A DNA stretch of 64,000 bases from JANOSH01 sp031415695 (GTDB taxonomy: Bacteria > Actinomycetota > Acidimicrobiia > Acidimicrobiales > Ilumatobacteraceae), in NCBI GenBank assembly GCA_031415695.1, contig JANOSH010000020.1, positions 186,001 to 250,000 of the forward strand, in the 5' to 3' direction. The notes under the pieces were generated by a model, which had not been told where the DNA came from, did no database searches, and saw only the letters and a program-made list of their open reading frames with translations. The position numbers and the translations under genes were made by a program. Shown here piece after piece: positions 49,248 to 57,098 of the stretch. The stretch's first letter is position 1. Every line of letters starts with the position of its first letter.

Positions 49248-51416
49248 ATGACAAACGCAGTCATCACAACCTCGGTATTCCGGGTCGAAGAACTGGATTG
49301 CGCCACGGAGGAGAACGAGCTGCGTTCGGCGTTCGGCGAGCTGGATGAGGTGTCTGGATTGGACTTCGATCTCGTTGCGCGGCGTGTCACGGTGCGGCAC
49401 ACATTTGAGTCTCCCGCCCCAGTTGAAGCGTTGATTCGCGAAGCAGGGATGCGGCCCCGATTGATCATCTCCGACGCCGGCGAGCCCGGCACGGGGATGC
49501 CTCCCAATCGGCGGTTGCCGCGCGCAATCATCGTCACGGCCGTCGTGGCCGGAGTGTTGGCGATCGGCTCGGAAGGCCTGGTTATCGCCGGGTTGGAAGA
49601 GTCATCGGCACCGGTGATTGCGATGGCGGTCGCCGCTATCGCGTTGGGTGGGCGGGAGACACTGCGCAAAGGATTGAAGGCGCTCACGGCGCGGCGACTG
49701 ACGATGAACCTGCTGATGTCGGTCGCCGCGATCGGGGCAATGGTCATCGGTCAATGGCCAGAGGCTGCGGTAGTGATCTGGTTGTTTGGTGTCGCCGAAC
49801 TGATCGAAGCGTTGAGCTTGGAACGGGCACGCAACGCGATTCGTTCGCTCGTCGAACTCGCCCCCGAAACCGCGCATGTGAAATCGAGCGATGGCATCGT
49901 GTCTGAGGTTGCTGCCGGGGACGTGGCGCTCGGTGCGATCGTGTTGATCCGCCCGGGTGCACGGGTGCCGCTAGACGGCGTTGTTGTCGCCGGATCGTCA
50001 AGCGTCAATCAGGCACCTATCACCGGTGAAAGCATCCCGGTGATCAAAGCGGTCGGTGATCACGTGTTTGCCGGCACGGTCAACGAACGCGGCACCCTCG
50101 ATGTGGAAGTGACAGCAGCGAAAGGGTCGGGCACGCTCGACCGGATCGCCGCGTCGATTCAACAGGCGCAAGGTGAACGGGCACCAGCGCAACGCTTCGT
50201 CGACAAGTTCGCCTCTGTCTACACCCCTGTCGTGTTCGTACTGGCGCTCGCCGTTGCGACGATCCCGCCGCTCACAGGGCACGGCTTATTGCGAGACTGG
50301 TTCTACCGGGCGCTCGTGCTCCTCGTGTTGGCTTGCCCCTGCGCGCTAGTCATCTCCACCCCCGTCACCGTTGTTTCCGGCCTCGGCGGTGCGGCACGCA
50401 GAGGCATCCTGATCAAGGGCGGCGTCCACCTTGAAGGCGCCCGCAAACTCACCACCATCGCCCTCGACAAAACAGGAACCCTCACCCACGGCAAACCAGC
50501 ACTGACCGACCTACGATCGTTGAGCGAACTGTCCAACGACGCAGTCTTGCGGATCGCCGCGTCCATCGATGCGCTCTCGGAGCATCCTGTCGCCCACGCG
50601 ATCGTGACCGCCTACGACGGGCCCCGTGATGTCGTCACCGAGTTCGAAGCGATCCCCGGCCGCGGTGTCACTGGCACGATCCACGGTGTCACCTACCTTG
50701 TCGGCAACCATCGCCTCGCAGAAGACACCGGTGTATGCGCGCCCGATATCGAAAGGATGCTGGAGGGCTTCGAAGTCGAAGCGAAAACCGCCATCGTGCT
50801 GATGACACCCGACCGAGCACTGGCTGTGCTTGCCGTGGCCGACACAATCCGCCCCGAATCTGTCGACGCAATCGCTCAGCTCCGTGCGCTCGGCGTGGAA
50901 CCGGTGATGCTCACTGGCGACAACACCCGCACCGCAGTCGCGGTCGCACGCCAAGTCGGCATCACCGACGCACGAGGCGACCTGCTGCCGGACGACAAGT
51001 TGCGCATCATCGGCGAACTCGCCGTCAACGGACCTGTTGGGATGATTGGCGACGGCGTGAACGACGCACCAGCGCTGGCCAAGGCCTATCTGGGCATCGC
51101 CATGGGCGCAGCCGGAACCGACACCGCCATCGAAACCGCCGACGTCGCCTTGATGGACGACGACCCCCGCAAACTCGCGGAACTTATCCGAATTTCGACG
51201 CACACCTCGCACGTCCTGTGGCAAAACATCACCGTTGCCCTCGGCGTCAAAGTCTTGTTCTTCGTACTGACCATGACCGGCAACGCATCGCTATGGCTCG
51301 CAGTGCTCGCCGACATGGGCGCCAGCCTCGTCGTCATCGCCAACGGACTACGGCTCCTCAAACGTCCATCACATCGCCCATCGGGGCACGCGTCTCACGA
51401 CAGGACCAGCCGATGA
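49248..51416 (+). CDS. P1B-type heavy-metal-exporting ATPase (Zn/Cd/Pb-like)
   Basis: A 722-residue ATPase; ATG 49248 preferred over GTG 49239. The N-terminal metal domain has FRVEELDCATEENELRSAF, a single-Cys variant of the usual GMxCxxC. Membrane helices follow, then actuator TGES (APITGESIPV), the channel motif CPC (VLACPCALVIST), phosphorylation site DKTGTLTHG, HP motif SEHPVAHAI and GDGVNDAPAL. The CPC form with Asp/Glu-rich surroundings suits Zn, Cd or Pb export. It is followed by its ArsR regulator (ATGA overlap) and an isoprenylcysteine methyltransferase-like protein, a recurring trio in actinobacteria. Confidence 0.92.
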   Translation: MTNAVITTSVFRVEELDCATEENELRSAFGELDEVSGLDFDLVARRVTVRHTFESPAPVEALIREAGMRPRLIISDAGEPGTGMPPNRRLPRAIIVTAVVAGVLAIGSEGLVIAGLEESSAPVIAMAVAAIALGGRETLRKGLKALTARRLTMNLLMSVAAIGAMVIGQWPEAAVVIWLFGVAELIEALSLERARNAIRSLVELAPETAHVKSSDGIVSEVAAGDVALGAIVLIRPGARVPLDGVVVAGSSSVNQAPITGESIPVIKAVGDHVFAGTVNERGTLDVEVTAAKGSGTLDRIAASIQQAQGERAPAQRFVDKFASVYTPVVFVLALAVATIPPLTGHGLLRDWFYRALVLLVLACPCALVISTPVTVVSGLGGAARRGILIKGGVHLEGARKLTTIALDKTGTLTHGKPALTDLRSLSELSNDAVLRIAASIDALSEHPVAHAIVTAYDGPRDVVTEFEAIPGRGVTGTIHGVTYLVGNHRLAEDTGVCAPDIERMLEGFEVEAKTAIVLMTPDRALAVLAVADTIRPESVDAIAQLRALGVEPVMLTGDNTRTAVAVARQVGITDARGDLLPDDKLRIIGELAVNGPVGMIGDGVNDAPALAKAYLGIAMGAAGTDTAIETADVALMDDDPRKLAELIRISTHTSHVLWQNITVALGVKVLFFVLTMTGNASLWLAVLADMGASLVVIANGLRLLKRPSHRPSGHASHDRTSR

Positions 51417-51808
51417 ACACCACACCACCCGCCGACATTTCCGTCGAGGCCGACGAATGCGCGGTCCGCTCCGTCGACACCGCCAAAGTCGCCGCAGCCA
51501 AAGCCCGTGCATTGCCGCTGGCCGATGTTGAGCGGATCACAGAACTGTTCCGTCTCATCGGCGAACCGACCCGGGTCAGGTTGCTCTACGCCCTTGTCGA
51601 GACCGGCGAAATGTGCGTCTGTGACCTTGCGGCCGTCGTCGACGCACCCGAAACATCCGTTTCGCACGCCCTGCGTCTCCTGCGAATGGCTGGCATCGTG
51701 CGCACAAGGCGCGACGGACGAATGATCTTCTACTCCCTCACCGACGCCCACGTCCGCCTGCTCCTCGACGTCACCACCGAACACCTCAACCACACCCCCG
51801 CCCAATAG
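51413..51808 (+). CDS. ArsR/SmtB-family metal-sensing repressor
   Basis: A 131-residue winged-helix protein in a 4-nt ATGA overlap with the ATPase. The sensing motif EMCVCDLAAVVDAPETSVSH carries the Cys pair of the ELCVCDL alpha-3 site, typical of CadC/CmtR-type sensors of Cd and Pb. An extra N-terminal Cys (EADECAVRSVD) is at a position used by CadC. The recognition helix is HALRLLRMAGIVRTRRDGRM. It should bind the TGAACA operator at 49206 and be released by metal. A good fit as autoregulated repressor. Confidence 0.9.
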   Translation: MNTTPPADISVEADECAVRSVDTAKVAAAKARALPLADVERITELFRLIGEPTRVRLLYALVETGEMCVCDLAAVVDAPETSVSHALRLLRMAGIVRTRRDGRMIFYSLTDAHVRLLLDVTTEHLNHTPAQ

Positions 51809-51834
51809 TCGACATCACCGGCCCGGAGCATCAC

Positions 51835-52443
51835 ATGGCAGCCACAGCGCTCACCCTCTATGTCATCTGGGCGGTCCTCGCATTGGGGTGGCGAACCATC
51901 ATCCAATATCGGCGCACCGGCGACACAGGGCTGCGACTACACGCCAAGGCGAACACTCCACAATGGTGGGCAAAGCTCGGATTCATCATCGCGATCATCA
52001 TCGGTTTTGCCGCCCCGATTGCGGCCGTCGCCGGACTCGACAACGTGTCCGCTCTCGACGCCACATGGCTGCACGTCGCCGGCTTGATCATCACGATCAT
52101 CGGCATCACGCTCACCGTCATCGCCCAGTTCTCGATGGCCGAATCATGGAGAATCGGCGTCGACCCCAACGAACGAACCCTGCTCGTCACCACCGGCATG
52201 TTCGCGATCGTCCGCAACCCGATCTTCGCCGCCATGCTCATGACGGCCGCCGGACTGACGACGACGATTCCCAACATCGTCAGCATCGCCGGGTTCATCG
52301 CCTTGATCGCAGCGTTGGAAGTACAAGTCAGACTCGTCGAAGAGCCATACCTACTCGCCGCTCACGGCATCGAATATAAGCACTACACCCAGCAAACCGG
52401 ACGATTCCTCCCCGGCATCGGACGCCCGGGGGGTTCGGCTTGA
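51835..52443 (+). CDS. Isoprenylcysteine methyltransferase-like membrane protein
   Basis: A 202-residue membrane protein with about five helices (LTLYVIWAVLALGWRTIIQY; LGFIIAIIIGFAAPIAAV; LHVAGLIITIIGITLTVIA; NPIFAAMLMTAAGL; IVSIAGFIALIAALEVQVR). The C-terminal motifs VRNPIFAAM and EEPYLLAAHGIEYKHYTQQT match the SAM-binding end of the ICMT/PEMT family. In bacteria this family is commonly found next to metal P-type ATPases, but its methyl acceptor there is unknown. It lies 26 nt after the ArsR gene, probably one transcript. Confidence 0.8.
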   Translation: MAATALTLYVIWAVLALGWRTIIQYRRTGDTGLRLHAKANTPQWWAKLGFIIAIIIGFAAPIAAVAGLDNVSALDATWLHVAGLIITIIGITLTVIAQFSMAESWRIGVDPNERTLLVTTGMFAIVRNPIFAAMLMTAAGLTTTIPNIVSIAGFIALIAALEVQVRLVEEPYLLAAHGIEYKHYTQQTGRFLPGIGRPGGSA

Positions 52444-52466
52444 CGTAGTGCAGCACCGTTCGGACG

Positions 52467-52817
52467 TCAGGAGTGGTCGGGGGTGATGGGCTCGGCGGCG
52501 GGGGCGGTGCGAGCTGGGGTTTCCTGGCGTTGGCTGGCCGGTACCAACAACTCGATGTAGTCGGCGACGAGTCGGAGCTCGTTGACCACTTCGGCACCGT
52601 CGCGGTACGTGCGGTCCTCGATGCGACCGCGCATGGCGATCGTGTCGCTGACCCACAGCTTCATGCCGAAATCGCCAGCTTGTCCGAATGCGTCGAACTC
52701 CAGGCGTTCATGCCGTCCGGACTCGCCATCGCACTTCACCTTTATTACGGTACGTTGACCCGAACCAGGCCGAAACGGCCGGTCGAGCACCTCACCAACT
52801 AAGCACACAAGATTCAC
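52467..52817 (-). CDS. SSB-like OB-fold protein
   Basis: A 116-residue protein that begins MNLVCLVGEVLDRPFRPGSG and continues TVIKVKCDGESGRHERLEFD and LWVSDTIAMRGRIEDRTYR, an OB-fold like that of single-stranded DNA-binding proteins. It is shorter than housekeeping SSB (about 160-180) and lacks the acidic DDDIPF-type tail that recruits partners. Such short SSBs occur on mobile elements and in competence or repair loci. It marks the left side of the accessory region. The strand and lack of partner genes give no operon clue. Confidence 0.75.
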   Translation of the reverse strand: MNLVCLVGEVLDRPFRPGSGQRTVIKVKCDGESGRHERLEFDAFGQAGDFGMKLWVSDTIAMRGRIEDRTYRDGAEVVNELRLVADYIELLVPASQRQETPARTAPAAEPITPDHS

Positions 52818-52921
52818 GCTCTACAGACTAGACAACCACACCCTTGTTCAACCTGTTCGGGCGAGTCGCATCTACATCTCGTTGAACAGCTGCGCGACGA
52901 AACAAGAGTGTTGGATTCGGC

Positions 52922-53263
52922 TCAGCGCTCAAGTCGCCGACCACGCGACGCCTGGTACGGGGCGTTCAAGGCGTCGTAGACAAGGTCAGCGTCTTGGGGT
53001 GTTTGCATTTCGACCGCCTCTTGGAGACGGACGAGCGCATCGAGAAGTTGCGCCTGGCGAGCACATGCCGACGGCTTCGAATTCACCGACGGCTCCAAAG
53101 TACCGATCGAATCGGGCAGCGACTCCAACGCATCGAACGGAATCACCGCTGCGGCCGGCTTGCCATAACGCTCGATCACGGTGACCTGACCATGCAGCGC
53201 AGCCTAGGCAACGATTTCACTCAGTTGTGCCCGGGCCTCAGCAACACCAACAACAGTTCTCAT
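52922..53263 (-). pseudogene. Phd/YefM-type antitoxin with in-frame TAG
   Basis: From ATG 53263 the frame reads MRTVVGVAEARAQLSEIVA, a typical Phd/YefM opening, then TAG (53204-53206). It resumes in the same frame as AALHGQVTVIERYGKPAAAV, IPFDALESLP. Without the stop it would be a normal 113-residue antitoxin, with the C-terminal toxin-binding helices QAQLLDALVRLQEAV. The TAG at codon 20 cuts off the fold; a restart at GTG 53179 would lose the first strand and helix. No RelE-, Doc- or PIN-type toxin follows. Probably a dead module. Confidence 0.75.
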
Positions 53264-53303
53264 ACCCTCAACTGTACGGGCAGACCTTGGCGCGCCGTCG
53301 GCC

Positions 53304-53435
53304 GTGTGCGACTGGCCAGCGACACACGCCGTTGTGCCCGATCTCCTCGACAGTTACGACATCGTAAAGGGTGGCGTGGCCATGGAACTGCGAACCGGAG
53401 GATCGGCTCGTGCAACGAGAGACTTCGACAAGACT
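53304..53435 (+). pseudogene. Fragment of an AbiEii/nucleotidyltransferase-type toxin
   Basis: About 25 residues match the AbiEii signature (YDIVKGGVAMELRTGGSARA, TRDFDK), where LKGGxALxLRLGxRATRDIDL forms the nucleotide-binding strands. The preceding bases do not extend the fold well, and after TRDFDK the frame enters unrelated sequence while the DUF5990 gene starts on another frame at 53443. The rest of the toxin is lost. Confidence 0.55.
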
Positions 53436-53442
53436 GTTGGCC

Positions 53443-53886
53443 ATGAGGATCGTCGTGATCGGCACGGATTTGCCAGGGCGTACGTTCTGCGAGCCCGATG
53501 GCACCCCGCTCGGAAACGTCCATGTCGGCCTGCAAATCAGGACCGAACCCGAACAGCTCGTGCGAGGCGATGCTCCCGATACCCGTTGGGAGCTTGATAT
53601 CCGCGTCGTCGACGAAGGCGATGGCGCACTCGACTTTCGTGGGCCTGCCGTTCACGGCAACCGCGGTGAACGGTTCATCTATCTCACATGGGGAAACGTC
53701 GATGACACAGGTACTTTCCGGATGTTTCGGCGAGCCAAGATCATGCTGAACCGCGTTGATCCTGGCCTCATGCGCGACGCGTTCAATCATGGAATCCTGA
53801 CCGCTCGTGTTCGCCTGTCTGACGCCCGGGGCGCGCCTCGATGCGCCCGAGTCGACCCACCAGAGATCACCTGGACCATCGGCTGA
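53443..53886 (+). CDS. DUF5990-family protein
   Basis: A 147-residue protein from ATG 53443. Segments MRIVVIGTDLPGRTFCEP, GNVHVGLQIRTEPEQLVRGD, LDFRGPAVHGNRGERFIYLT and DTGTFRMFRRAKIMLNRV match the DUF5990 pattern well. It is a beta-rich single-domain protein, widespread in actinobacteria, with no known activity. No signal peptide or membrane segment. There is no obvious ribosome site, so the start could be leaderless. It follows the toxin fragment directly, and any operon link is doubtful. Confidence 0.75.
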   Translation: MRIVVIGTDLPGRTFCEPDGTPLGNVHVGLQIRTEPEQLVRGDAPDTRWELDIRVVDEGDGALDFRGPAVHGNRGERFIYLTWGNVDDTGTFRMFRRAKIMLNRVDPGLMRDAFNHGILTARVRLSDARGAPRCARVDPPEITWTIG

Positions 53887-54386
53887 ACGACAAGGGTCGG
53901 CGCGCAACGGCCGTCCACCCTGCTCGCAGATGCCTCGCAGGTACATACAGAACTACGTCAAGCGGGGCTGATGCTTGTCGCCAGTTATGTGAATGAGGGG
54001 AGCCGATCAATCGCAACGGCCGATTCATCGGCGTCAGACACTTCGATGAGGGTGACTGTGGAACTGTGCCGCCGACCCTGTTTCTCCGTTGCCGGGACTC
54101 GTTGCACGCGATGCACCTCCATGCCGACCAACAATCGACCGTCAAAGTTGGGCAGTGACCTCGACGCACACAACGCGCTCGTTCACCACGTTGGTCGCTC
54201 TGGCGAGGGCGGCACCGAGTTCGACCGCGAACGTCGCGGCGTCGGCACCACCGGCACCTGGATGAATGTGTCGGGTCAACGATCCCAACGCAGTCGCAGC
54301 GCTGGCGACACGCGTTGCCGATGACGTTGGGTTGTGTGTCGAGAATTCATCGGCTGTCGAGTGCGGTTTGCTGCAACCATGGATGC
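53887..54386. other. 500-bp stretch with a possible broken minus-strand gene
   Basis: On the minus strand one frame (54370 to ~54150) gives SLTRHIHPGAGGADAATFAV then NVVNERVVCVEVTAQ. One extra base later, another frame continues NFDGRLLVGMEVHRVQRVPA to a stop at 53985. This could be one frameshifted gene of about 120 codons. There is no known family, and the two pieces may be unrelated. Nothing else is seen here. Confidence 0.3.
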
Positions 54387-55166
54387 ATGGCCATGATCCG
54401 ACCAGTCGAGCGTCGACACATTCAACCATTGCCCGAGGAGCAGTCTCGTCACGCCGTCGAGGCCGCCGCCGCTCGTGCAGAAGCCGAGGCCACGAGCGAG
54501 GCGCTGAAACCTGCAAAACGTGCGGCTCTCGCGATCGGACCTCCGCTGCGGGACATCGAAGCGGCAGTCGAGTGTCGGTGTTCATGCCACCCAAGTCCAG
54601 GACGACCCGACGCACATGGAGCCGGCCAGACCTGCCGGTGTCAACAAACCGAGGCAGAACGAAAAGTCGCCGTCGCCGAGCTGTTCTCGTTCTTCGAACG
54701 CGACGGCGAAGCCGAGCAAGAGCACGAGGAGCAATTCGCCACGGAACTGCAGGCCGAAGCAGTTCGGCTCGGAGTAGCTGCGAGGGTGAAATTGGCTGCT
54801 GCGCCGTTCGTCATCACCGGCGTCTGCGACGGTCGAGCGTTCTACCTTCGTGAACGCCATGGTTCCTGGACGGTAACGATCGCATCAGACGACGATCCGC
54901 TCTGCGACCCGTGGGGCTGGCCGCATGACGGGACCACGATCGACATTGCGTCAGGCGAGGCCGACGAGTTCAATGACGCCGAGGGTCATTTTTCTCACAG
55001 CGTCGCGCTCCAGATCGCCGTGAGGGCGGTCCGCGACGCGCTGTTGCGCAACACGTGTCGGCACGAGACTCCCGAAAGTCCTGAGCACCGCTATTGCGGC
55101 CGTTGCGGCGTTGCACTTGCCGACGCGGCGCTGTGGGTGTGGTCGTCAACGTCGAGCGACCGATGA
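54387..55166 (+). CDS. Hypothetical protein with Cys-cluster motif
   Basis: A 259-residue protein; ATG 54387 or 54393. The N-terminal third is a charged helix rich in Ala/Glu/Arg (RHAVEAAAARAEAEATSEAL). A cysteine cluster C-x-C-x-C-H (CRCSCHPSPGRPDAHG), then CRC about 20 residues on, follows at ~65-90 and could bind a metal. A second helix leads to a beta-rich C-terminal domain (FVITGVCDGRAFYLRERHGS) and a late CxxC pair (HRYCGRCGVAL) resembling a zinc ribbon. I do not recognise the family. There is no operon partner; the neighbours are remnants. Confidence 0.6.
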   Translation: MAMIRPVERRHIQPLPEEQSRHAVEAAAARAEAEATSEALKPAKRAALAIGPPLRDIEAAVECRCSCHPSPGRPDAHGAGQTCRCQQTEAERKVAVAELFSFFERDGEAEQEHEEQFATELQAEAVRLGVAARVKLAAAPFVITGVCDGRAFYLRERHGSWTVTIASDDDPLCDPWGWPHDGTTIDIASGEADEFNDAEGHFSHSVALQIAVRAVRDALLRNTCRHETPESPEHRYCGRCGVALADAALWVWSSTSSDR

Positions 55167-55198
55167 AACCATCAGACTACCCGTCTCGAGGTCAAAGA

Positions 55199-55447
55199 TC
55201 ATCGGTCGGCCGGGGCCTGAGCTCGGTTGCGACCAGCGAGGTCCGCAATGGTGTCGGCCAGCCCGTTGGTGTTGCTGGTCCAGCTGTCAGCGAGATACAT
55301 CGCGGCCGTCTCGGGAAACCGGTCGGACTCGGCAGCCCCGAGGCGACGCATGCGGATCACGTCAGGAGCAAGGACCGCGGATTGAACAATGGTGGCGAGG
55401 TTAACGAGCTCGCGGCGCAGCGATTCTTGCTGTGAGCGTGACCGCAT
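55199..55447 (-). pseudogene. C-terminal remnant of a TetR regulator
   Basis: The frame gives RRELVNLATIVQSAVLAPDV, IRMRRLGAAESDRFPETAAM and YLADSWTSNTNGLADTIADL, the ligand-domain end of AefR-like TetR proteins. The helix-turn-helix half is absent; upstream sequence is unrelated. It points leftwards. The alpha/beta-hydrolase 3' fragment on the other strand starts about 100 bp away, so the middle of a divergent pair seems deleted. Confidence 0.65.
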
Positions 55448-55547
55448 CAGCCACCACCATCATCATCCGCGCCGACCCGAAGGAAGGCACCTCACAAACT
55501 GGTGATCAGCGCTGCTCTGCGGTCCAAGATTCTCCGAGGCGGTAAGA

Positions 55548-55760
55548 CTGCACCGGCCGATCGAGGACTACCCGTTCGGACGCACGTACATCAAGGCGCT
55601 CGACGACCCTCGCTGCACAGACGGCCCGAACCAGTTCTGGGACGTCGCCGAACGCGTCCGCGCTCATCCGGCGTGGCGGTACCACGAGATCGACACCAAC
55701 CACATGATCCCCCAGAACCGGGCCGCCGAACTCGTCCGCATCCTGCTCAACCTGGCCTGA
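55548..55760 (+). pseudogene. C-terminal remnant of an alpha/beta hydrolase
   Basis: Seventy codons to the TGA at 55758 read RPIEDYPFGRTYIKALDDPR, FWDVAERVRAHPAWRYHEID and TNHMIPQNRAAELVRILLNL. This is the end of an alpha/beta hydrolase of the EstC/pyrethroid-hydrolase type, where RTYIKAT and the H of the catalytic triad (here TNHM) are conserved. The nucleophile half is missing, so it is dead. It lies opposite the TetR remnant. Confidence 0.65.
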
Positions 55761-55829
55761 TACGGCGACCGACCGCCGGTGAGTCACCTTCGCCCGGCGG
55801 ACCCATCGCAGCCACGCGAGACTCTGGCG

Positions 55830-56894
55830 ATGGCGGACAATGGGGTGCTGATCGAGCGGTTGCTCAGGGTGATCGATGAGGGCAGGCGGACGGCGACGTA
55901 CAAACTGGCGCTCGTCTCTGGCCTTCTCGATGCGGTCGCCGAGCTGCCCGGCGACTCGGAGATTCCAACGAGACTCATCGCCGAACGGGTCGTCGGGTTG
56001 TACTACCCGCAGACGCGCGACTATGTCGATATCGCCGGCGGTACGCGGATGATCCGCCAGATCACGATGAAATCCTCTCCGGTGATCACTGCGGTGGCGC
56101 AGCTGCGGGGCAGCGTGCCGACATCGATGGTGTCACTTGCTGCAGCACGGTCGACCAACCCGACCGGGTGGGAACATGCGGTCGATGTCGTCGAGGACAC
56201 CTTTGTTCGCTACCCGATACCGCTCATGCAGGTCGTCGGCACCCAACTCGTCCCATTCGTGTATGACGTCGACTGGCCACAGGGAACGGCGGTCTCGTCC
56301 CTGCGTAGAACGGGCCGCGACCGGGTGCGGCTCCTTAGCGGGGTGTCGGACAGTCTCGTGACACTCGGGCCGATGTTGCGCCCATGGATCGAATTGCACT
56401 GGGCGCGAGACGTCGCCCGATGGAGCGGCATCGCAACCGAGGACGAACATCTTCGTCGGCACATGTTCGGCGATGACCGGGAGGCCTGGCCGAAAGGTCT
56501 GGTCGGTGGGCTTGTCGAGCTCCAGGGTGGCGAGTGTTTCTACTGCGGTGAGCAGCTCGGCAACCGGCGCGAGGTCGACCACTTTCTCGCCTGGTCGCGG
56601 TGGCCGAACAACGCCGTCGAAAACCTCGTCGTCGCCGACCGTTGCAACAGCGCCAAAAGCGACCACCTTGCAGCAACCGAACACCTCGCCCGCTGGCGCC
56701 TGCGCAACGAAGCTCGGGGCAGTGATCTCACCGACCTGGCAACAGCAACCCGTTGGGAGTCGTCACCAACTCGCACGTGGGCGCTCACCCGAAGCGTGTA
56801 CGGCTATCTAACGGCGGGCACGCCGCTGTGGGTGCGAGGCAAGCAGTTCGAACTCCTCGACGAGCCACTCAGCCACCTCGTCACGATCGAATGA
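55830..56894 (+). CDS. HNH endonuclease
   Basis: A 354-residue protein; ATG 55830 or GTG 55779. The nuclease is C-terminal: CFYCGEQLGNRREVDHFLAW (CxxC zinc pair and the first catalytic D-H), then RWPNNAVENLVVADRCNSAK with N and the second zinc Cys. This is the beta-beta-alpha HNH fold of restriction-like and mobile endonucleases. The N-terminal ~200 residues (LLRVIDEGRRTATYKLALVS, YYPQTRDYVDIAGG) match a domain often found on such defence nucleases. Substrate unknown; it could be a phage-defence effector. It is intact within a decaying island. Confidence 0.85.
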   Translation: MADNGVLIERLLRVIDEGRRTATYKLALVSGLLDAVAELPGDSEIPTRLIAERVVGLYYPQTRDYVDIAGGTRMIRQITMKSSPVITAVAQLRGSVPTSMVSLAAARSTNPTGWEHAVDVVEDTFVRYPIPLMQVVGTQLVPFVYDVDWPQGTAVSSLRRTGRDRVRLLSGVSDSLVTLGPMLRPWIELHWARDVARWSGIATEDEHLRRHMFGDDREAWPKGLVGGLVELQGGECFYCGEQLGNRREVDHFLAWSRWPNNAVENLVVADRCNSAKSDHLAATEHLARWRLRNEARGSDLTDLATATRWESSPTRTWALTRSVYGYLTAGTPLWVRGKQFELLDEPLSHLVTIE

Positions 56895-57098
56895 TCCAAC
56901 GGCCCGCGGTGTCGGCCGAAGGTGTACGTGCACCGGACGCGCCAACTAGGGAACAGGTCACGGCTAACGAATCAGCGCAACGGGCGATCAGCGGCACCAC
57001 ACATCGACTAGAGCCGCCGCACCCTCGGTGGGAATCGCGCCGCCGCGGATCGTAGTAGAATTGAGCCCGGGGGAAGTAACCAACTCAGGAGGACTGTC

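Noticed and set aside
53204..53206. TAG as pyrrolysine in the Phd antitoxin
   Set aside because: Pyrrolysine is not expected in this lineage or family, and no Pyl genes are visible. The neighbouring toxin is a scar, so a nonsense mutation fits.
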